From: UBA4479 sp963974935
Lineage (GTDB): Bacteria; Pseudomonadota; Alphaproteobacteria; Rhodospirillales; Casp-alpha2
NCBI GenBank assembly: GCA_963974935.1
Contig: CAXBEV010000002.1
Location: 1 to 64,000 of the forward strand
DNA length: 64,000 bases
Direction: 5' to 3'
The notes beneath the pieces were generated by a model. The model searched no databases and had not been told where the DNA came from. It saw only the letters and a program-made list of their open reading frames with translations. Both the position numbers and the translations under genes were made by a program. Positions 1-8,440 of the stretch are shown here, piece after piece (position 1 is the first letter of the stretch; every line of letters begins with the position of its first letter).

Positions 1-83
1 CCGCCGGCCATCAGATCGCGCACACGGGCCAACAGCCGGCGCGGTGCCGGCATAGATTTGGCGCGTGGCGGTCTTTCAGCCAT
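1..83 (-). CDS. ptsP: PTS-Ntr enzyme I (PtsP), N-terminal fragment
   Basis: Only the first 27 or so codons are in the window; the gene runs off the left edge. The visible peptide begins MAERPPRAKSMPAPRRLLAR and continues into RVRDLMAGG. This resembles, from memory, the short basic lead-in before the GAF domain of alphaproteobacterial PtsP, the phosphoenolpyruvate-dependent enzyme I of the nitrogen PTS. The position directly downstream of lysC on the same strand is the usual place for ptsP in this class, and that synteny carries most of the weight. The fragment is too short to show any catalytic motif, so the identity is inference. Confidence 0.5.
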   Translation of the reverse strand, partial: MAERPPRAKSMPAPRRLLARVRDLMAG

Positions 84-155
84 ATCTGCTGCTCCGGTTT
101 TGCCGCTCAAGCGGCCGTTGCATGTTCAAAATGAACCGTGTCGTCCAGCCGAATT

Positions 156-1376
156 CTAGTCGGCGTCAAGCCCGTACGCCGTGTGCAAGGCGCGCACCGC
201 AAGTTCGGTGTATTCCTCAGCGATCAGAATGCTGATCTTGATCTCGGACGTAGAGATCACCTGGATGTTGATGCCCTTTTCGGCCAAGGCAGTAAACATC
301 CGCAGCGCGACACCCGCATGTGAGCGCATGCCGACACCGATCACCGAAATTTTGGCGACGTTGTTGTCGGCACGAAGCTCACGATAGCCCAAGTTCTCTT
401 GCTGCGCTTCCAGGGTCGACGTGGCGCGGTCCAAATCTGCAATCGGCAGCGTGAACGTCAAATCCGTCGCCTGCGCATCTTGCGAGATGTTTTGCACGAT
501 CATGTCGACGTTTATGCCGTTCTCCGCAAGCGGCCCGAAAATCGCGGCGGCGATGCCCGGACGATCCGGCACGGCGACCAGCGTAATTTTTGCTTCATCA
601 CGGCTATAGGCGACGCCGCTGACCAATTCTTTTTCCACGATCTCATCCTCACCAACCACGAGTGTACCGGGTTCATCGCTATAACTAGAGAGCACTTGCA
701 CGCGAACTTTTTGTTTCATCGCAAGTTCGACCGAGCGGGTCTGCAACACTTTGGCACCGACCGACGCCATTTCCAGCATTTCTTCGTACGTGATCTTATC
801 GATCTTACGTGCTTTCGGTGTGATGCGCGGGTCCGTCGTATAGACCCCATCAACATCCGTATAAATATCGCATCGATCCGCGCCCAACGCGGCAGCCAAA
901 GCCACCGCACTGGTATCAGAGCCGCCCCGACCCAAGGTCGTGATGCGGTTATCCGGGCCGATGCCTTGGAAGCCGGCAACGACGCAAACCTCACCCTTTT
1001 CAAGGCGCTTTTGCATTTCTTCAGTTTCAACGCTTTCGATTCGTGCGCGGCCATGCACGCCATCAGTGCGGATCGGAATCTGCCAACCCAGCCATGAACG
1101 CGCGGGCACACCCAAATCCTGCAATGCCAACGCCAATAGGCCGACCGTCACCTGCTCGCCGGTGGCAACCACAGCATCGTACTCACGCGCGTCATAGAGT
1201 TTCGACATGGTCGTCACATACTCGACCAACTTATTGGTTTCGCCGGACATCGCAGACAACACGACGGCCACCTGATCGCCCGCGTCGACCGCTTTTTTGA
1301 CACGCAATGCCACGGCCTTAATACGGTCCGTGTTGGCAACCGAGGTGCCGCCGAATTTTTGAACGATCCGCGCCAT
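156..1376 (-). CDS. lysC: aspartate kinase
   Basis: Phosphorylates aspartate, the first step to lysine, threonine and methionine. The protein is 406 aa, normal for a monofunctional LysC. The kinase domain opens with the nucleotide motif KFGGTSV near residue 6 and contains the GRGGSDTSAVALA segment. Two ACT domains follow in the C-terminal third (around ITLVAVPDRPGIAA and ISVIGVGMRSHAGVA), which are the allosteric lysine/threonine sites of the family. I chose the ATG giving MARIVQKF rather than an upstream in-frame start, because the extra residues do not match the family. The gene is divergent from ubiG over a 137-bp gap and reads toward ptsP, a standard alphaproteobacterial arrangement. Confidence 0.95.
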   Translation of the reverse strand: MARIVQKFGGTSVANTDRIKAVALRVKKAVDAGDQVAVVLSAMSGETNKLVEYVTTMSKLYDAREYDAVVATGEQVTVGLLALALQDLGVPARSWLGWQIPIRTDGVHGRARIESVETEEMQKRLEKGEVCVVAGFQGIGPDNRITTLGRGGSDTSAVALAAALGADRCDIYTDVDGVYTTDPRITPKARKIDKITYEEMLEMASVGAKVLQTRSVELAMKQKVRVQVLSSYSDEPGTLVVGEDEIVEKELVSGVAYSRDEAKITLVAVPDRPGIAAAIFGPLAENGINVDMIVQNISQDAQATDLTFTLPIADLDRATSTLEAQQENLGYRELRADNNVAKISVIGVGMRSHAGVALRMFTALAEKGINIQVISTSEIKISILIAEEYTELAVRALHTAYGLDAD

Positions 1377-1513
1377 GTTCCGCTTACATCCTGGGGGTTG
1401 ATCCCTGCCCAGACACCAGCCTGTTGCGGTTGAAGTCAAGGCGGCGCATACATACTCTGTACAGGGTTATTTCCGCAACCCCGATCACGCATTTCCGTAA
1501 GCTTGAGGCCAAT

Positions 1514-2281
1514 ATGACAGCGGCATCCGAAAAAATCCAAACTGAGCAGCATGGTACAGCCGACCCAAAAGAGATCGCTCAGTTCGCCGCCATCGCCGAG
1601 GAATGGTGGGATCCGACCGGAAAATTTAGGCCCTTACATCAGCTTGCACCGGTCCGCTTGGCGTTCATCCGGGACCATTTGGTCGCGCATTTCGGCTTGG
1701 ACGATGCCGCGGCGCTGCCGCTCAAAGGGCTGCGGATATTGGATGTGGGTTGCGGCGGCGGCTTAATTTCTGAGCCGTTGGCCAGGCTCGGCGCCCAAGT
1801 TACCGCCATTGACGCGGCTGAGCGCAATATCGAGATCGCCAAGCTACACGCTGACGAAGGCGGCCTGAAGATCGATTTTCGCGCCGCCATGCCCGAAGAC
1901 TTGCTGGGCGAAGGCAAAACCTATGACGTCGTCGTCTCGCTCGAAGTGGTTGAGCATGTTGCCGATCTGGATGCGTTTTTGAAGGCCTGTGCCACCCTGG
2001 TCGCGCCTGGCGGCGCGTTGGTGTTGTCGACCATGAACCGCACCGTGAAGTCGCTCGCGCTCGCCAAAGTTATGGCGGAATACGTGCTGCGCTGGCTGCC
2101 GGTCGGCACCCACGACTGGAAAAAATTCGTCAAGCCCAGTGAATTGGCTACGGGGCTTCGTGACACAAACCTGGAAATCACCGCGCTCAGCGGCATGAGC
2201 TACACGCCGATCGCCGATATCTGGCGGCTCAGCAACGATTTAGATGTGAACTATTTGGCGTTTGCGCGACACCGCCCTTAA
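1514..2281 (+). CDS. ubiG: ubiquinone biosynthesis O-methyltransferase UbiG
   Basis: Performs both O-methylations in ubiquinone synthesis using SAM. The 255-aa product has the family N-terminus (EEWWDPTGKFRPLHQL), SAM motif I ILDVGCGGGLISEPLARLG, and the UbiG segment EVVEHVADLDAFL. The C-terminal part (VGTHDWKKFVKPSEL, SGMSYTPI) is also typical. The start is the ATG preceded by TTGAGG; an in-frame extension upstream looks non-coding. Its TAA stop overlaps the stop of the convergent DUF1178 gene by 4 nt. Divergent from lysC, as in many alphaproteobacteria. Confidence 0.95.
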   Translation: MTAASEKIQTEQHGTADPKEIAQFAAIAEEWWDPTGKFRPLHQLAPVRLAFIRDHLVAHFGLDDAAALPLKGLRILDVGCGGGLISEPLARLGAQVTAIDAAERNIEIAKLHADEGGLKIDFRAAMPEDLLGEGKTYDVVVSLEVVEHVADLDAFLKACATLVAPGGALVLSTMNRTVKSLALAKVMAEYVLRWLPVGTHDWKKFVKPSELATGLRDTNLEITALSGMSYTPIADIWRLSNDLDVNYLAFARHRP

Positions 2282-2676
2282 GCGTCCCCGCGCGTAATCG
2301 GCAACGGCAGCACGGGAATGCCTTCATCATCCAGCGCCTTGGCATCGTCCAAGGTCGCTTCACCATAAATACCTCGGGCGTCCGCTTCGCCGTAATGAAT
2401 GCGGCGCGCTTCTTCGGTGAATTGGCTACCGACGTAATCGCAGTTGTTTTCGACTTCGGCCCGTAGCGCCTTTGCCGCCTCAGCCATACGATTTGACGTC
2501 TCTTTGCCGACGGATTTGCCAAGGCGCGGCGCCATTGGTGCTTTGGTGATTTTGGTGTCACCACAGACCGGGCACGTGACGTGCCCCTTCTTCGCCTGCT
2601 TATCAAAGGTGGTGCTGTCTTTGAACCAACCTTCAAAGGCGTGGCTTTTGGCACATTGGACGGTGTATTTGATCAT
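2278..2676 (-). CDS. DUF1178 family zinc-ribbon-like protein
   Basis: A 132-aa protein of the DUF1178 family, function unknown. It starts MIKYTVQCAKSHAFEGWF. A CPVCGD motif near residue 36 together with the N-terminal Cys suggests a metal-binding ribbon, though I see no second complete CxxC pair. The C-terminal half has the family segments VGSQFTEEARRIHYGEA and GIYGEAT. In many alphaproteobacteria this gene directly follows grxC and the nitrilase-family gene; here a methyltransferase gene on the other strand separates them. The family start was preferred over a longer upstream frame. Confidence 0.85.
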   Translation of the reverse strand: MIKYTVQCAKSHAFEGWFKDSTTFDKQAKKGHVTCPVCGDTKITKAPMAPRLGKSVGKETSNRMAEAAKALRAEVENNCDYVGSQFTEEARRIHYGEADARGIYGEATLDDAKALDDEGIPVLPLPITRGDA

Positions 2677-2706
2677 CCAGATCGGATCCTCAAGTGTGTC
2701 GTCCGC

Positions 2707-2735
2707 GCGACATACGCTAACCCTTCTGATATAGT
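2707..2735 (+). promoter_or_regulatory. candidate sigma70 promoter for the 2795 methyltransferase
   Basis: GCGACA at 2707-2712 and TATAGT at 2730-2735 are separated by 17 bp, about 60 bp upstream of the ATG at 2795. The -10 matches five of six consensus bases and the -35 four of six. Prediction by eye only. Confidence 0.4.
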
Positions 2736-2794
2736 GGTTTTCACTGAGAAAAAAAGCGTTAACGCAAATCGCCCGAGCAAGGTAAATACCGCGC

Positions 2795-3397
2795 ATGATC
2801 GACGCAGATCCTCCCAAGCACACATCCCGCCACCTCGACATGGTCGAACCGGCAGCCTGGTTTCAGCGCTTCCAACCACTGATCTCAAGGGGCGGCACGG
2901 TCTTGGACGTGGCCGCAGGTGGGGGCCGGCATGTGCGGTTTTTCGCCGACCTCGGCCATGCGGTGACGGCGGTGGATCGCAACACCGCGCCATTACAGAC
3001 ATTCCATGAGAGCCATAACGCGGAAGTGATCGAAGCCGATCTCGAAGATGGCACTCCGTGGCCATTGGGTGCACGCCGGTTTGATGCGGTGGTGGTCTGC
3101 AATTACCTGTTCCGACCATTGTTTGATGACCTGGTCGGCGCGCTCGCGTCTGGCGGCGTTTTACTTTACGAGACCTTTGCGCGCGGCAACGAGGTCTATA
3201 ACCGCCCGCGCAACCCGGACCATCTTTTAACATCCGGTGAGCTTTTAGCGTTGGTGAAAAACCGGCTGCAGGTCGTCGCCTACGCCCACGGCATCGTCCA
3301 GACCGGCGAATGCCCCGGCGTCAAGCAGATGATCTGTGCCGTCAATAATTTGCCGGATGGCGATGAGCCCGCGCCGCAAATACTGCCTGACGCATAA
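2795..3397 (+). CDS. class I SAM-dependent methyltransferase, substrate unknown
   Basis: A 200-aa Rossmann methyltransferase. Motif I is TVLDVAAGGGRHVRFFADLG (about residues 35-54), followed by an acidic residue in AVDRN and the motif IV region DAVVVCNYLFRPLF. The segment LLYETFARGNEVYNRPRNPD resembles small TehB/UbiE-like methyltransferases. It sits alone on the plus strand between two minus-strand genes that are often neighbours elsewhere, with its own candidate promoter. The substrate cannot be deduced. Confidence 0.8.
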   Translation: MIDADPPKHTSRHLDMVEPAAWFQRFQPLISRGGTVLDVAAGGGRHVRFFADLGHAVTAVDRNTAPLQTFHESHNAEVIEADLEDGTPWPLGARRFDAVVVCNYLFRPLFDDLVGALASGGVLLYETFARGNEVYNRPRNPDHLLTSGELLALVKNRLQVVAYAHGIVQTGECPGVKQMICAVNNLPDGDEPAPQILPDA

Positions 3398-3444
3398 CAC
3401 ACAGATCCCTTTCCCAATGCGAAGGGGAAAATCAGGCAAAAGAG

Positions 3445-4290
3445 CTATTCGATAACGTACGCGCGATCATGATTGAGCGCCGGAATTTTACCGCGCGCGA
3501 TGGCGGCTTCGCTGGGATCGACCTGCACGTAGGTAACCCCGATCTCAGTCTCGGCATCGGCCAGCACCACACCCCATGGGTTCACGGCCAAGCTATGGCC
3601 ATAGGTTTTGCGCCCGCCGGCATGGTCACCGGTCTGCGCGGGCGCAAACACAAAAGCGCCGCATTCGATGGCCCGCGCGCGCAAAAGGACTTCCCAATGC
3701 GCAGCACCGGTCGGGCGGGTGAAGGCAGACGGAATCGTCAGCATCACGGCACCGGCGCGGGCTAGGTCGCGATATAGGTGCGGAAATCTGAGATCGTAAC
3801 AGACGGTCATCCCAAGCGGCCCCCACGGCGTGTCAATCAACGTCAGGCCGGTCCCACCGCGATAGGTATCGCTTTCCCGGTAGAATTCGCCGTCGCTTAA
3901 AGTCACGTCGAACAGATGCATTTTGTCGTAGCGCGCCCGGGTTTCGCCGGCGTCGTCGATCAAAACGGAACGGTTGGCGAGTTTGTCCGGCGTATCGTCC
4001 GGTCGCACGACAACTGAACCGGCCAACACCCAGACGCCGTTACGCTTTGCGGCAGCCTTAAGCGCAGTCAATACCGGTTCGTCCGCTTCGCGGGCAGCTT
4101 TGCCGGCAAGCGCGGCTCGGTCCGGCTCGATCATATTGCAGACTTCGGGGAAGAGAATGAAATCGGCCCCGCCAGCGGCAGCTTCGTCAATAAGGGCAGC
4201 GTTCGTCTCGGCGTTGGCCACCGGGTCAGGCCCGGCGGTGATTTGCACCAACGCAAAGACGCCCGGGTTCAATGGCCCACCCTCAATCAC
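3445..4290 (-). CDS. carbon-nitrogen hydrolase, Nit1/Nit2 family
   Basis: A nitrilase-superfamily amidase, about 281 aa. The catalytic Glu lies in FILFPEVCNM, the Lys in RYDKMHLFDV, and the Cys in GMTVCYDLRFPHLYR. This set places it in the Nit branch, which includes deaminated-glutathione amidases and omega-amidases. The most plausible start is the GTG at 4290, which overlaps the end of grxC by 8 nt and implies translational coupling; a TTG at 4272 is possible. Third gene of the comF-grxC-nit operon. The glutaredoxin neighbour fits a role in repairing deaminated glutathione, which is inference. Confidence 0.88.
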   Translation of the reverse strand: MIEGGPLNPGVFALVQITAGPDPVANAETNAALIDEAAAGGADFILFPEVCNMIEPDRAALAGKAAREADEPVLTALKAAAKRNGVWVLAGSVVVRPDDTPDKLANRSVLIDDAGETRARYDKMHLFDVTLSDGEFYRESDTYRGGTGLTLIDTPWGPLGMTVCYDLRFPHLYRDLARAGAVMLTIPSAFTRPTGAAHWEVLLRARAIECGAFVFAPAQTGDHAGGRKTYGHSLAVNPWGVVLADAETEIGVTYVQVDPSEAAIARGKIPALNHDRAYVIE

Positions 4291-4543
4291 CAAGCCCGAG
4301 AATAATATCCAGCGCACCCTTCGCGTCCAGCGCATGAATCTCATCGCAATCGCCGATATGCTCACCATCCACAAACACCTGTGGCACCGAACGAGACCCA
4401 GCCATGTTGGTCATTTTTTTGCGGAGCGAGCCGTTCATCATTACATCGTGTTCGGTGTACGTGACACCCTTGCGGTCAAGCAAATGCTTGGCACGTGAGC
4501 AGAAAGGACAAAATGCGGTCGTATAAATTTCAACGTTGGGCAT
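4283..4543 (-). CDS. grxC: glutaredoxin 3
   Basis: An 86-aa dithiol glutaredoxin that reduces disulfides with glutathione. The active site CPFC is in YTTAFCPFCSRAKHLL; the cis-Pro segment SVPQVFVDGEHIGDCDE gives the glutathione site. The start at 4543 is preceded by GGAG with a 6-nt spacer; an in-frame ATG 12 nt earlier would add METP. It lies between comF and the nitrilase-family gene on the same strand, overlapping the latter. Confidence 0.95.
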   Translation of the reverse strand: MPNVEIYTTAFCPFCSRAKHLLDRKGVTYTEHDVMMNGSLRKKMTNMAGSRSVPQVFVDGEHIGDCDEIHALDAKGALDIILGLGD

Positions 4544-4611
4544 CGGTGTCTCCATGAATGAGATCCAGAATATGGGATGCCTAAGCGGCGCTGCAAAGCC
4601 CGAAAATGCGA

Positions 4612-5361
4612 TCACGGCTGATTGAGCACGACCCGAGCTAAGGTAACCACATCAACCGCCGACGCCCCACCCCGCAACAATGCCCGCGCCGTCGCATCCA
4701 ACGTGGCGCCGGTGGTCATCACGTCATCCACCAGCAAAACCCGTTTGTCGCGCAACTGTGCACGGTGACGGGCCGGCACTTTGAAGGCGCCCTGCACATT
4801 GCGCTGCCGCGCCCGCCGCGATTTTCCGCCCTGGGTACCGGTGCGTTTTCGTCGCACCAATAAATCGGGCACCGGCTTGGTCCCTGACAGCCGGGCCAAT
4901 CGATTAGAGAGCAGCGCGGCTTGGTTAAAACGTCGCGACAACAACCGCGTCCAATGCAACGGCACCGGCGCGATGATGTCCGCATCCGCCAACAATGCAG
5001 CCGCCGGACGTCGTAGCCACGTCGCCAAGACTGGAGCCAAGTCGGTGCGATCCGCATGCTTAAACGCCAAAATTATCGGCCGGCTGGCATCGTCATAGAT
5101 AAACGCCGCCCGTGCCCGTTGGAACGGCGGACGGGCCTTTGTGCAATCCCCGCACAGCGCGCCTGGGCCCAAATCGTATTCGAACGGCACGCCGCAAGCC
5201 TCGCACGCGGGGCCGCTCAAGAACGTGACCGCGTCCCAGCAACGGGCGCACAAACCCTGCACATCGCGGATCGGCGTTTCACACGCCGCGCACATGGGTG
5301 GCCAAATATAGTCGGCACAGACCCGCACAGTGCTTTTGAGGATTACCCGGAAACGTGCCAT
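4612..5361 (-). CDS. comF: ComF family phosphoribosyltransferase-like protein
   Basis: A 249-aa ComF/GntX family protein. The N-terminus carries cysteine pairs (CAAC, CARC, CEAC, CGDC) expected to bind zinc. The C-terminal half is a type I PRTase domain with the PRPP loop VLLVDDVMTTGATLDATARA. In naturally competent bacteria ComF assists DNA uptake; in alphaproteobacteria its role is poorly defined. First gene of an operon with grxC. Its ATG is only 9 bp from the ATG of a divergent methyltransferase gene, so the promoters must overlap coding sequence unless one start is misplaced. Confidence 0.88.
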   Translation of the reverse strand: MARFRVILKSTVRVCADYIWPPMCAACETPIRDVQGLCARCWDAVTFLSGPACEACGVPFEYDLGPGALCGDCTKARPPFQRARAAFIYDDASRPIILAFKHADRTDLAPVLATWLRRPAAALLADADIIAPVPLHWTRLLSRRFNQAALLSNRLARLSGTKPVPDLLVRRKRTGTQGGKSRRARQRNVQGAFKVPARHRAQLRDKRVLLVDDVMTTGATLDATARALLRGGASAVDVVTLARVVLNQP

Positions 5362-5370
5362 ATAGCCTCC

Positions 5371-6306
5371 ATGACCACACAAAACGACCCCATGAACGTC
5401 TTCGATCGCCGCTTGGTGCGCCGTCGCCGCGACCGCGCGGCGCCCGGCCTAGACGGCTTTGACTTTCTATTCATGGAAGGCGCAGCGCGCCTTTGTGACA
5501 GGCTCGAAGATATTAAACGGGCTTTTTCCAGCGGCCTCGACTTAGGCTGCCATGGCGGCGAGGTCGCAGCGGCGCTCCCACCCGGCAAAGTTGACTCCAT
5601 GATCCAGGCGGATTTGGCACCGAACATGGTCACTCGCGCTCGGCAACGCAGCGGCCAGCCCGGCTTGGTATGCGACGAAGAAGCCCTTCCCCTCGGGGTC
5701 GGCACCCTTGATCTCGTGATGTCGAACCTGAGCCTACATTGGGTCAACGACCTACCCGGCGCGCTCTCGCAAATCCGCATGGCGTTAAAGCCGGACGGCC
5801 TGTTTCTGGGTGCCATTCTCGGCGGCGAGACCCTACGCGAACTGCGCGATGCCCTAGCCGCCGCAGAAATCGAGATCGAAGGTGGACTGAGCCCCCGCGT
5901 CTCGCCGTTCGCGGACGTGCGTGATCTTGGCAGCCTGTTGCAGCGTGCCGGGTTTGCGCTCCCGGTCGTCGACGCCGACACCGTTACCGTCAGCTACGCC
6001 GACCCGTTGCGCTTACTGGCCGACCTGCGCGGCATGGGCGAGACCAATGCGGTGATCGAACGGCGCAAAACACCGCTCAGGCGCGCAACTTTGCTGACGG
6101 CGATGACGAAGTACATGGACGCGCATGCAGATGCCGACGAACGCGTACCGGCAACGTTTCAAATCTTGACGATGACCGCCTGGGCGCCGGCGGCAAACCA
6201 GCAAAAGCCGCTAAAGCCCGGCGCAGCAACCGGCCGACTTGCCGACGCACTGGGGGCAACGGAAGTGCCACTGGGCGAAAAGGCCGATCCGACTGGTGAG
6301 CCCTAA
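5371..6306 (+). CDS. BioC/NDUFAF5-like SAM methyltransferase-fold protein
   Basis: A 311-aa protein. The N-terminus MNVFDRRLVRRRRDRAA and the following FLFMEGAARLCDRL are typical of the family related to BioC and mitochondrial NDUFAF5, the complex I assembly hydroxylase. The SAM-binding loop GLDLGCHGGEVAAAL is present, followed by DLVMSNLSLHWVNDLPGAL and GAILGGETLRELRDAL. The C-terminal signature QQKPLKPGAATGRLADALG is common in alphaproteobacterial members. A role in complex I maturation is inference from homology. Divergent from comF with a 9-bp gap. Confidence 0.82.
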   Translation: MTTQNDPMNVFDRRLVRRRRDRAAPGLDGFDFLFMEGAARLCDRLEDIKRAFSSGLDLGCHGGEVAAALPPGKVDSMIQADLAPNMVTRARQRSGQPGLVCDEEALPLGVGTLDLVMSNLSLHWVNDLPGALSQIRMALKPDGLFLGAILGGETLRELRDALAAAEIEIEGGLSPRVSPFADVRDLGSLLQRAGFALPVVDADTVTVSYADPLRLLADLRGMGETNAVIERRKTPLRRATLLTAMTKYMDAHADADERVPATFQILTMTAWAPAANQQKPLKPGAATGRLADALGATEVPLGEKADPTGEP

Positions 6307-6319
6307 TCAATGGGGAGCT

Positions 6320-6398
6320 CCCGGATCGCCTGTGGCGTCCGGGATGACGAAATTAAATAAAAATACCGTCATCCCGGGCGAGCATAGCGAGACCCGGG
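6320..6398. repeat. REP-like palindrome pair (BIME-like)
   Basis: Two GC-rich palindromes in the gap after the methyltransferase gene. The first, at 6320-6343, has arms CCCGGATCGCC/GGCGTCCGGG. The second, at 6373-6398, has arms CCCGGGCGAG/CGAGACCCGGG. Each is flanked on its inner side by GATGACG or CGTCATC, so the pair can also form one long hairpin. Related copies lie near 14.7, 30.6, 37.1 and 42.7 kb. Confidence 0.75.
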
Positions 6399-6420
6399 AC
6401 CTCCCCGCCATCCAAACAAA

Positions 6421-6448
6421 GAAAAAGGGCCGCGCAAAGCGCGACCCT
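6421..6448 (-). terminator. rho-independent terminator of grxD
   Basis: Read on the minus strand, a 10-bp stem (AGGGTCGCGC with AGGGCCGCGC, one wobble) and an AAA-type loop are followed by CTTTTTC. It lies 45 bp after the grxD stop. Confidence 0.8.
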
Positions 6449-6492
6449 TCCCTCAAAAGCTCCCCGTGTTGGCTCCCTGGGAAACTGGGGCC

Positions 6493-6828
6493 TTACGAGG
6501 CGTATTCAACGCCCTTCTCATCGAGGAGTTTTTTCAACTCGCCGGACTCATACATTTCACGGACGATATCGCAACCCCCAACGAACTCACCTTTGACATA
6601 AAGCTGCGGGATCGTCGGCCAGTTCGAGAAATCTTTAATGCCTTGGCGGACTTCCATGTCCGCAAGAACATCAACACCCTTGAACTTGACGCCCATCATG
6701 GTTAGCGCCTGAGCCACGGCGGCGGAAAAACCGCACTGCGGGGCCATCGGATTGCCCTTCATAAACAAAACCACATCGGTGGCATCGATTTCGGACTGGA
6801 TTTGGGTAAAAGCTGGATTGTCGGTCAT
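6493..6828 (-). CDS. grxD: monothiol glutaredoxin (Grx4 type)
   Basis: A 111-aa CGFS glutaredoxin that binds a [2Fe-2S] cluster with glutathione and acts in Fe-S transfer and iron sensing. Diagnostic features are FMKGNPMAPQCGFSAAVAQA with the CGFS active site, and WPTIPQLYVKGEFVGGCDIV. The ATG at 6828 was chosen; the longer frame starts at a TTG just upstream. It follows a bolA-family gene on the same strand, and the two proteins are known to form Fe-S-bridged complexes. Confidence 0.95.
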   Translation of the reverse strand: MTDNPAFTQIQSEIDATDVVLFMKGNPMAPQCGFSAAVAQALTMMGVKFKGVDVLADMEVRQGIKDFSNWPTIPQLYVKGEFVGGCDIVREMYESGELKKLLDEKGVEYAS

Positions 6829-6882
6829 CAAAGCTATCCTTTAGCTAAAGCTGAAGCGGTGAAGCAGTTGTTATTTTGGGGC

Positions 6883-7116
6883 CTATTCCGGGGCAGAGGT
6901 CTGTAGTGCCAAAGCATGTAGTTCATTCCCCATACGGCCTTGCAGCGCCTGATAAACCATTTGGTGCTGCTGAACGCGGGATTTACCTTCAAAGGCCTTG
7001 GACACAACGTGCGCAGCATAATGATCGCCGTCACCGGCAAGGTCATTGATCGTCACGTCCGCGTCGGGAAGCGCGTCTTTGATCATCTTTTCGATATCGG
7101 CGGCGGCCATAGCCAT
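6883..7116 (-). CDS. BolA family protein
   Basis: A 77-aa BolA/YrbA-type protein. The sequence MAMAAADIEKMIKDALPDAD, then the family loop AGDGDHYAAHVVSKAFEGKS and VQQHQMVYQALQGRM are characteristic. The conserved His in VQQHQMV is the usual cluster ligand in BolA-Grx complexes. GGGAG lies 11 nt before the chosen ATG; a second ATG six nt later is possible. Upstream partner of grxD, divergent from purC. Confidence 0.9.
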   Translation of the reverse strand: MAMAAADIEKMIKDALPDADVTINDLAGDGDHYAAHVVSKAFEGKSRVQQHQMVYQALQGRMGNELHALALQTSAPE

Positions 7117-7224
7117 AATAACGGTATCTCCCACAACAATGTTGCCTTCGATATGGCCTTTGCGGCGCACGCCGTCAACCCTCGGCAAACTAGGGTCATT
7201 CACACAAGAGCGGGCCAAGTTACG

Positions 7225-7253
7225 TTGTTTTCCAAGGGTCCGCCTGCTATACG
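7225..7253 (+). promoter_or_regulatory. candidate sigma70 promoter for purC
   Basis: TTGTTT at 7225-7230 and TATACG at 7248-7253 are spaced by 17 bp. A start near 7260 would give a leader of about 37 nt, with GGAG placed 7 nt before the purC ATG. Called by eye. Confidence 0.45.
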
Positions 7254-7296
7254 GACGCCGAACATCAGCGCGGGTTTGACCCGGCGGAGTACATCG

Positions 7297-8061
7297 ATGG
7301 CAAGACGCAGACAAATCTATGAAGGCAAAGGCAAAGTCCTGTTCGAAGGGCCCGAGCCCGGCACCTTGGTGCAGTACTTCAAAGACGACGCCCTTTCGTC
7401 CGCCGATGGTCGCGCCGGCATCGTCACCGGTAAGGGCGTGATCAACAACCGCATCTCCGAATACCTGATGATGCGCTTGAACGAGATCGGCGTGCCGACC
7501 CATTTTGTACGACGCCTCAATATGCGCGAACAATTGGTGCGTGAGGTCGAGATCATCCCGATCATCATGACCGTCAGAAACGTCGCCGCAGGCTCATTCG
7601 CAACACGCTTCGGTCTGATCGAAGGCACGCCGCTGCCGCGCTCCATCGTCGAGTATTATTACAAATCCGACGAGTTGCAGAATCCGATGATTGCCGAAGA
7701 ACACATGACCGCGTTCGGCTGGGCCGCCCCCCAAGACCTGGACGAGATGATGGCGCTGTCATTGCGCATCAACGATTTCCTGACTGGCCTGTTTTTAGGC
7801 ATCGGGCTCCGGCTCGTTGATTTTAGAGCCGAATTCGGCCGCTTGTGGGAAGAAGATCACATGCGCATCATCCTGGCCGACGAATTGAGCCCGGACACCT
7901 GCCGACTTTGGGATGTAAAGTCAGGCGAAAAAATGGACAGCGACCGCTTTGACCGCGACCTCGGCAATGTCGAGGAAGGCTACCAAGAAGTCGCACGTCG
8001 GCTCGGCATTTTGCCCGAATCGGGCCCGACCGACATGCAAGGCCCGGCTGCTCTGCAATAA
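7297..8061 (+). CDS. purC: SAICAR synthetase
   Basis: Joins CAIR and aspartate using ATP to make SAICAR in purine synthesis. The 254-aa protein shows the family motifs MARRRQIYEGKGKVLFEGP, FKDDALSS, KGVINNRISEYLM, EIIPIIMTVRNVAAGSFA, and the C-terminal LADELSPDTCRLWD. The start has GGAG with a 7-nt spacer. First of the purC-purS-purQ run; divergent from the bolA-grxD pair. Confidence 0.97.
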   Translation: MARRRQIYEGKGKVLFEGPEPGTLVQYFKDDALSSADGRAGIVTGKGVINNRISEYLMMRLNEIGVPTHFVRRLNMREQLVREVEIIPIIMTVRNVAAGSFATRFGLIEGTPLPRSIVEYYYKSDELQNPMIAEEHMTAFGWAAPQDLDEMMALSLRINDFLTGLFLGIGLRLVDFRAEFGRLWEEDHMRIILADELSPDTCRLWDVKSGEKMDSDRFDRDLGNVEEGYQEVARRLGILPESGPTDMQGPAALQ

Positions 8062-8188
8062 CGGCGCAACGGGTAAGCCTTTGGTGAGCCTCGTTAACTG
8101 CACGTGCCACGTAAAACCGTTGAATTTTGCCGCTACCTCGGGCATGAGACACCAACACCTTCAACACCCGCAAAACGGAGCCAGGTCT

Positions 8189-8434
8189 GTGAAAGCCAAA
8201 ATACACATCACCCTCAAGAACGGCGTTCTCGACCCCCAGGGCAAGGCCGTGCAGACCGCACTCGCCGGGCTCGGCTTCACCGGTGTCGATGACGTCCGCC
8301 AAGGCAAGTTCATCGAACTCGAACTCACCGAGACCGACCGCGCGAAAGCCGAAGCGCACGTCGACGACATGTGCAAAAAACTGCTCGCCAACACCGTCAT
8401 CGAAAACTACGCCATTGAGATCGTCGAAGGATAA
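8189..8434 (+). CDS. purS: FGAM synthase subunit PurS
   Basis: An 81-aa small subunit of three-part formylglycinamidine ribonucleotide synthase; it couples PurQ to PurL. The fold-specific pattern KAKIHITLKNGVLDPQGKAV, then LGFTGVDDVRQGKFIELEL and LLANTVIENYAIEI is clear. The start is a GTG preceded by GGAG with 8-nt spacing. Six bp separate it from purQ. The 127-bp gap after purC holds no gene that I can see. Confidence 0.95.
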   Translation: MKAKIHITLKNGVLDPQGKAVQTALAGLGFTGVDDVRQGKFIELELTETDRAKAEAHVDDMCKKLLANTVIENYAIEIVEG

Positions 8435-8440
8435 CCGGCC

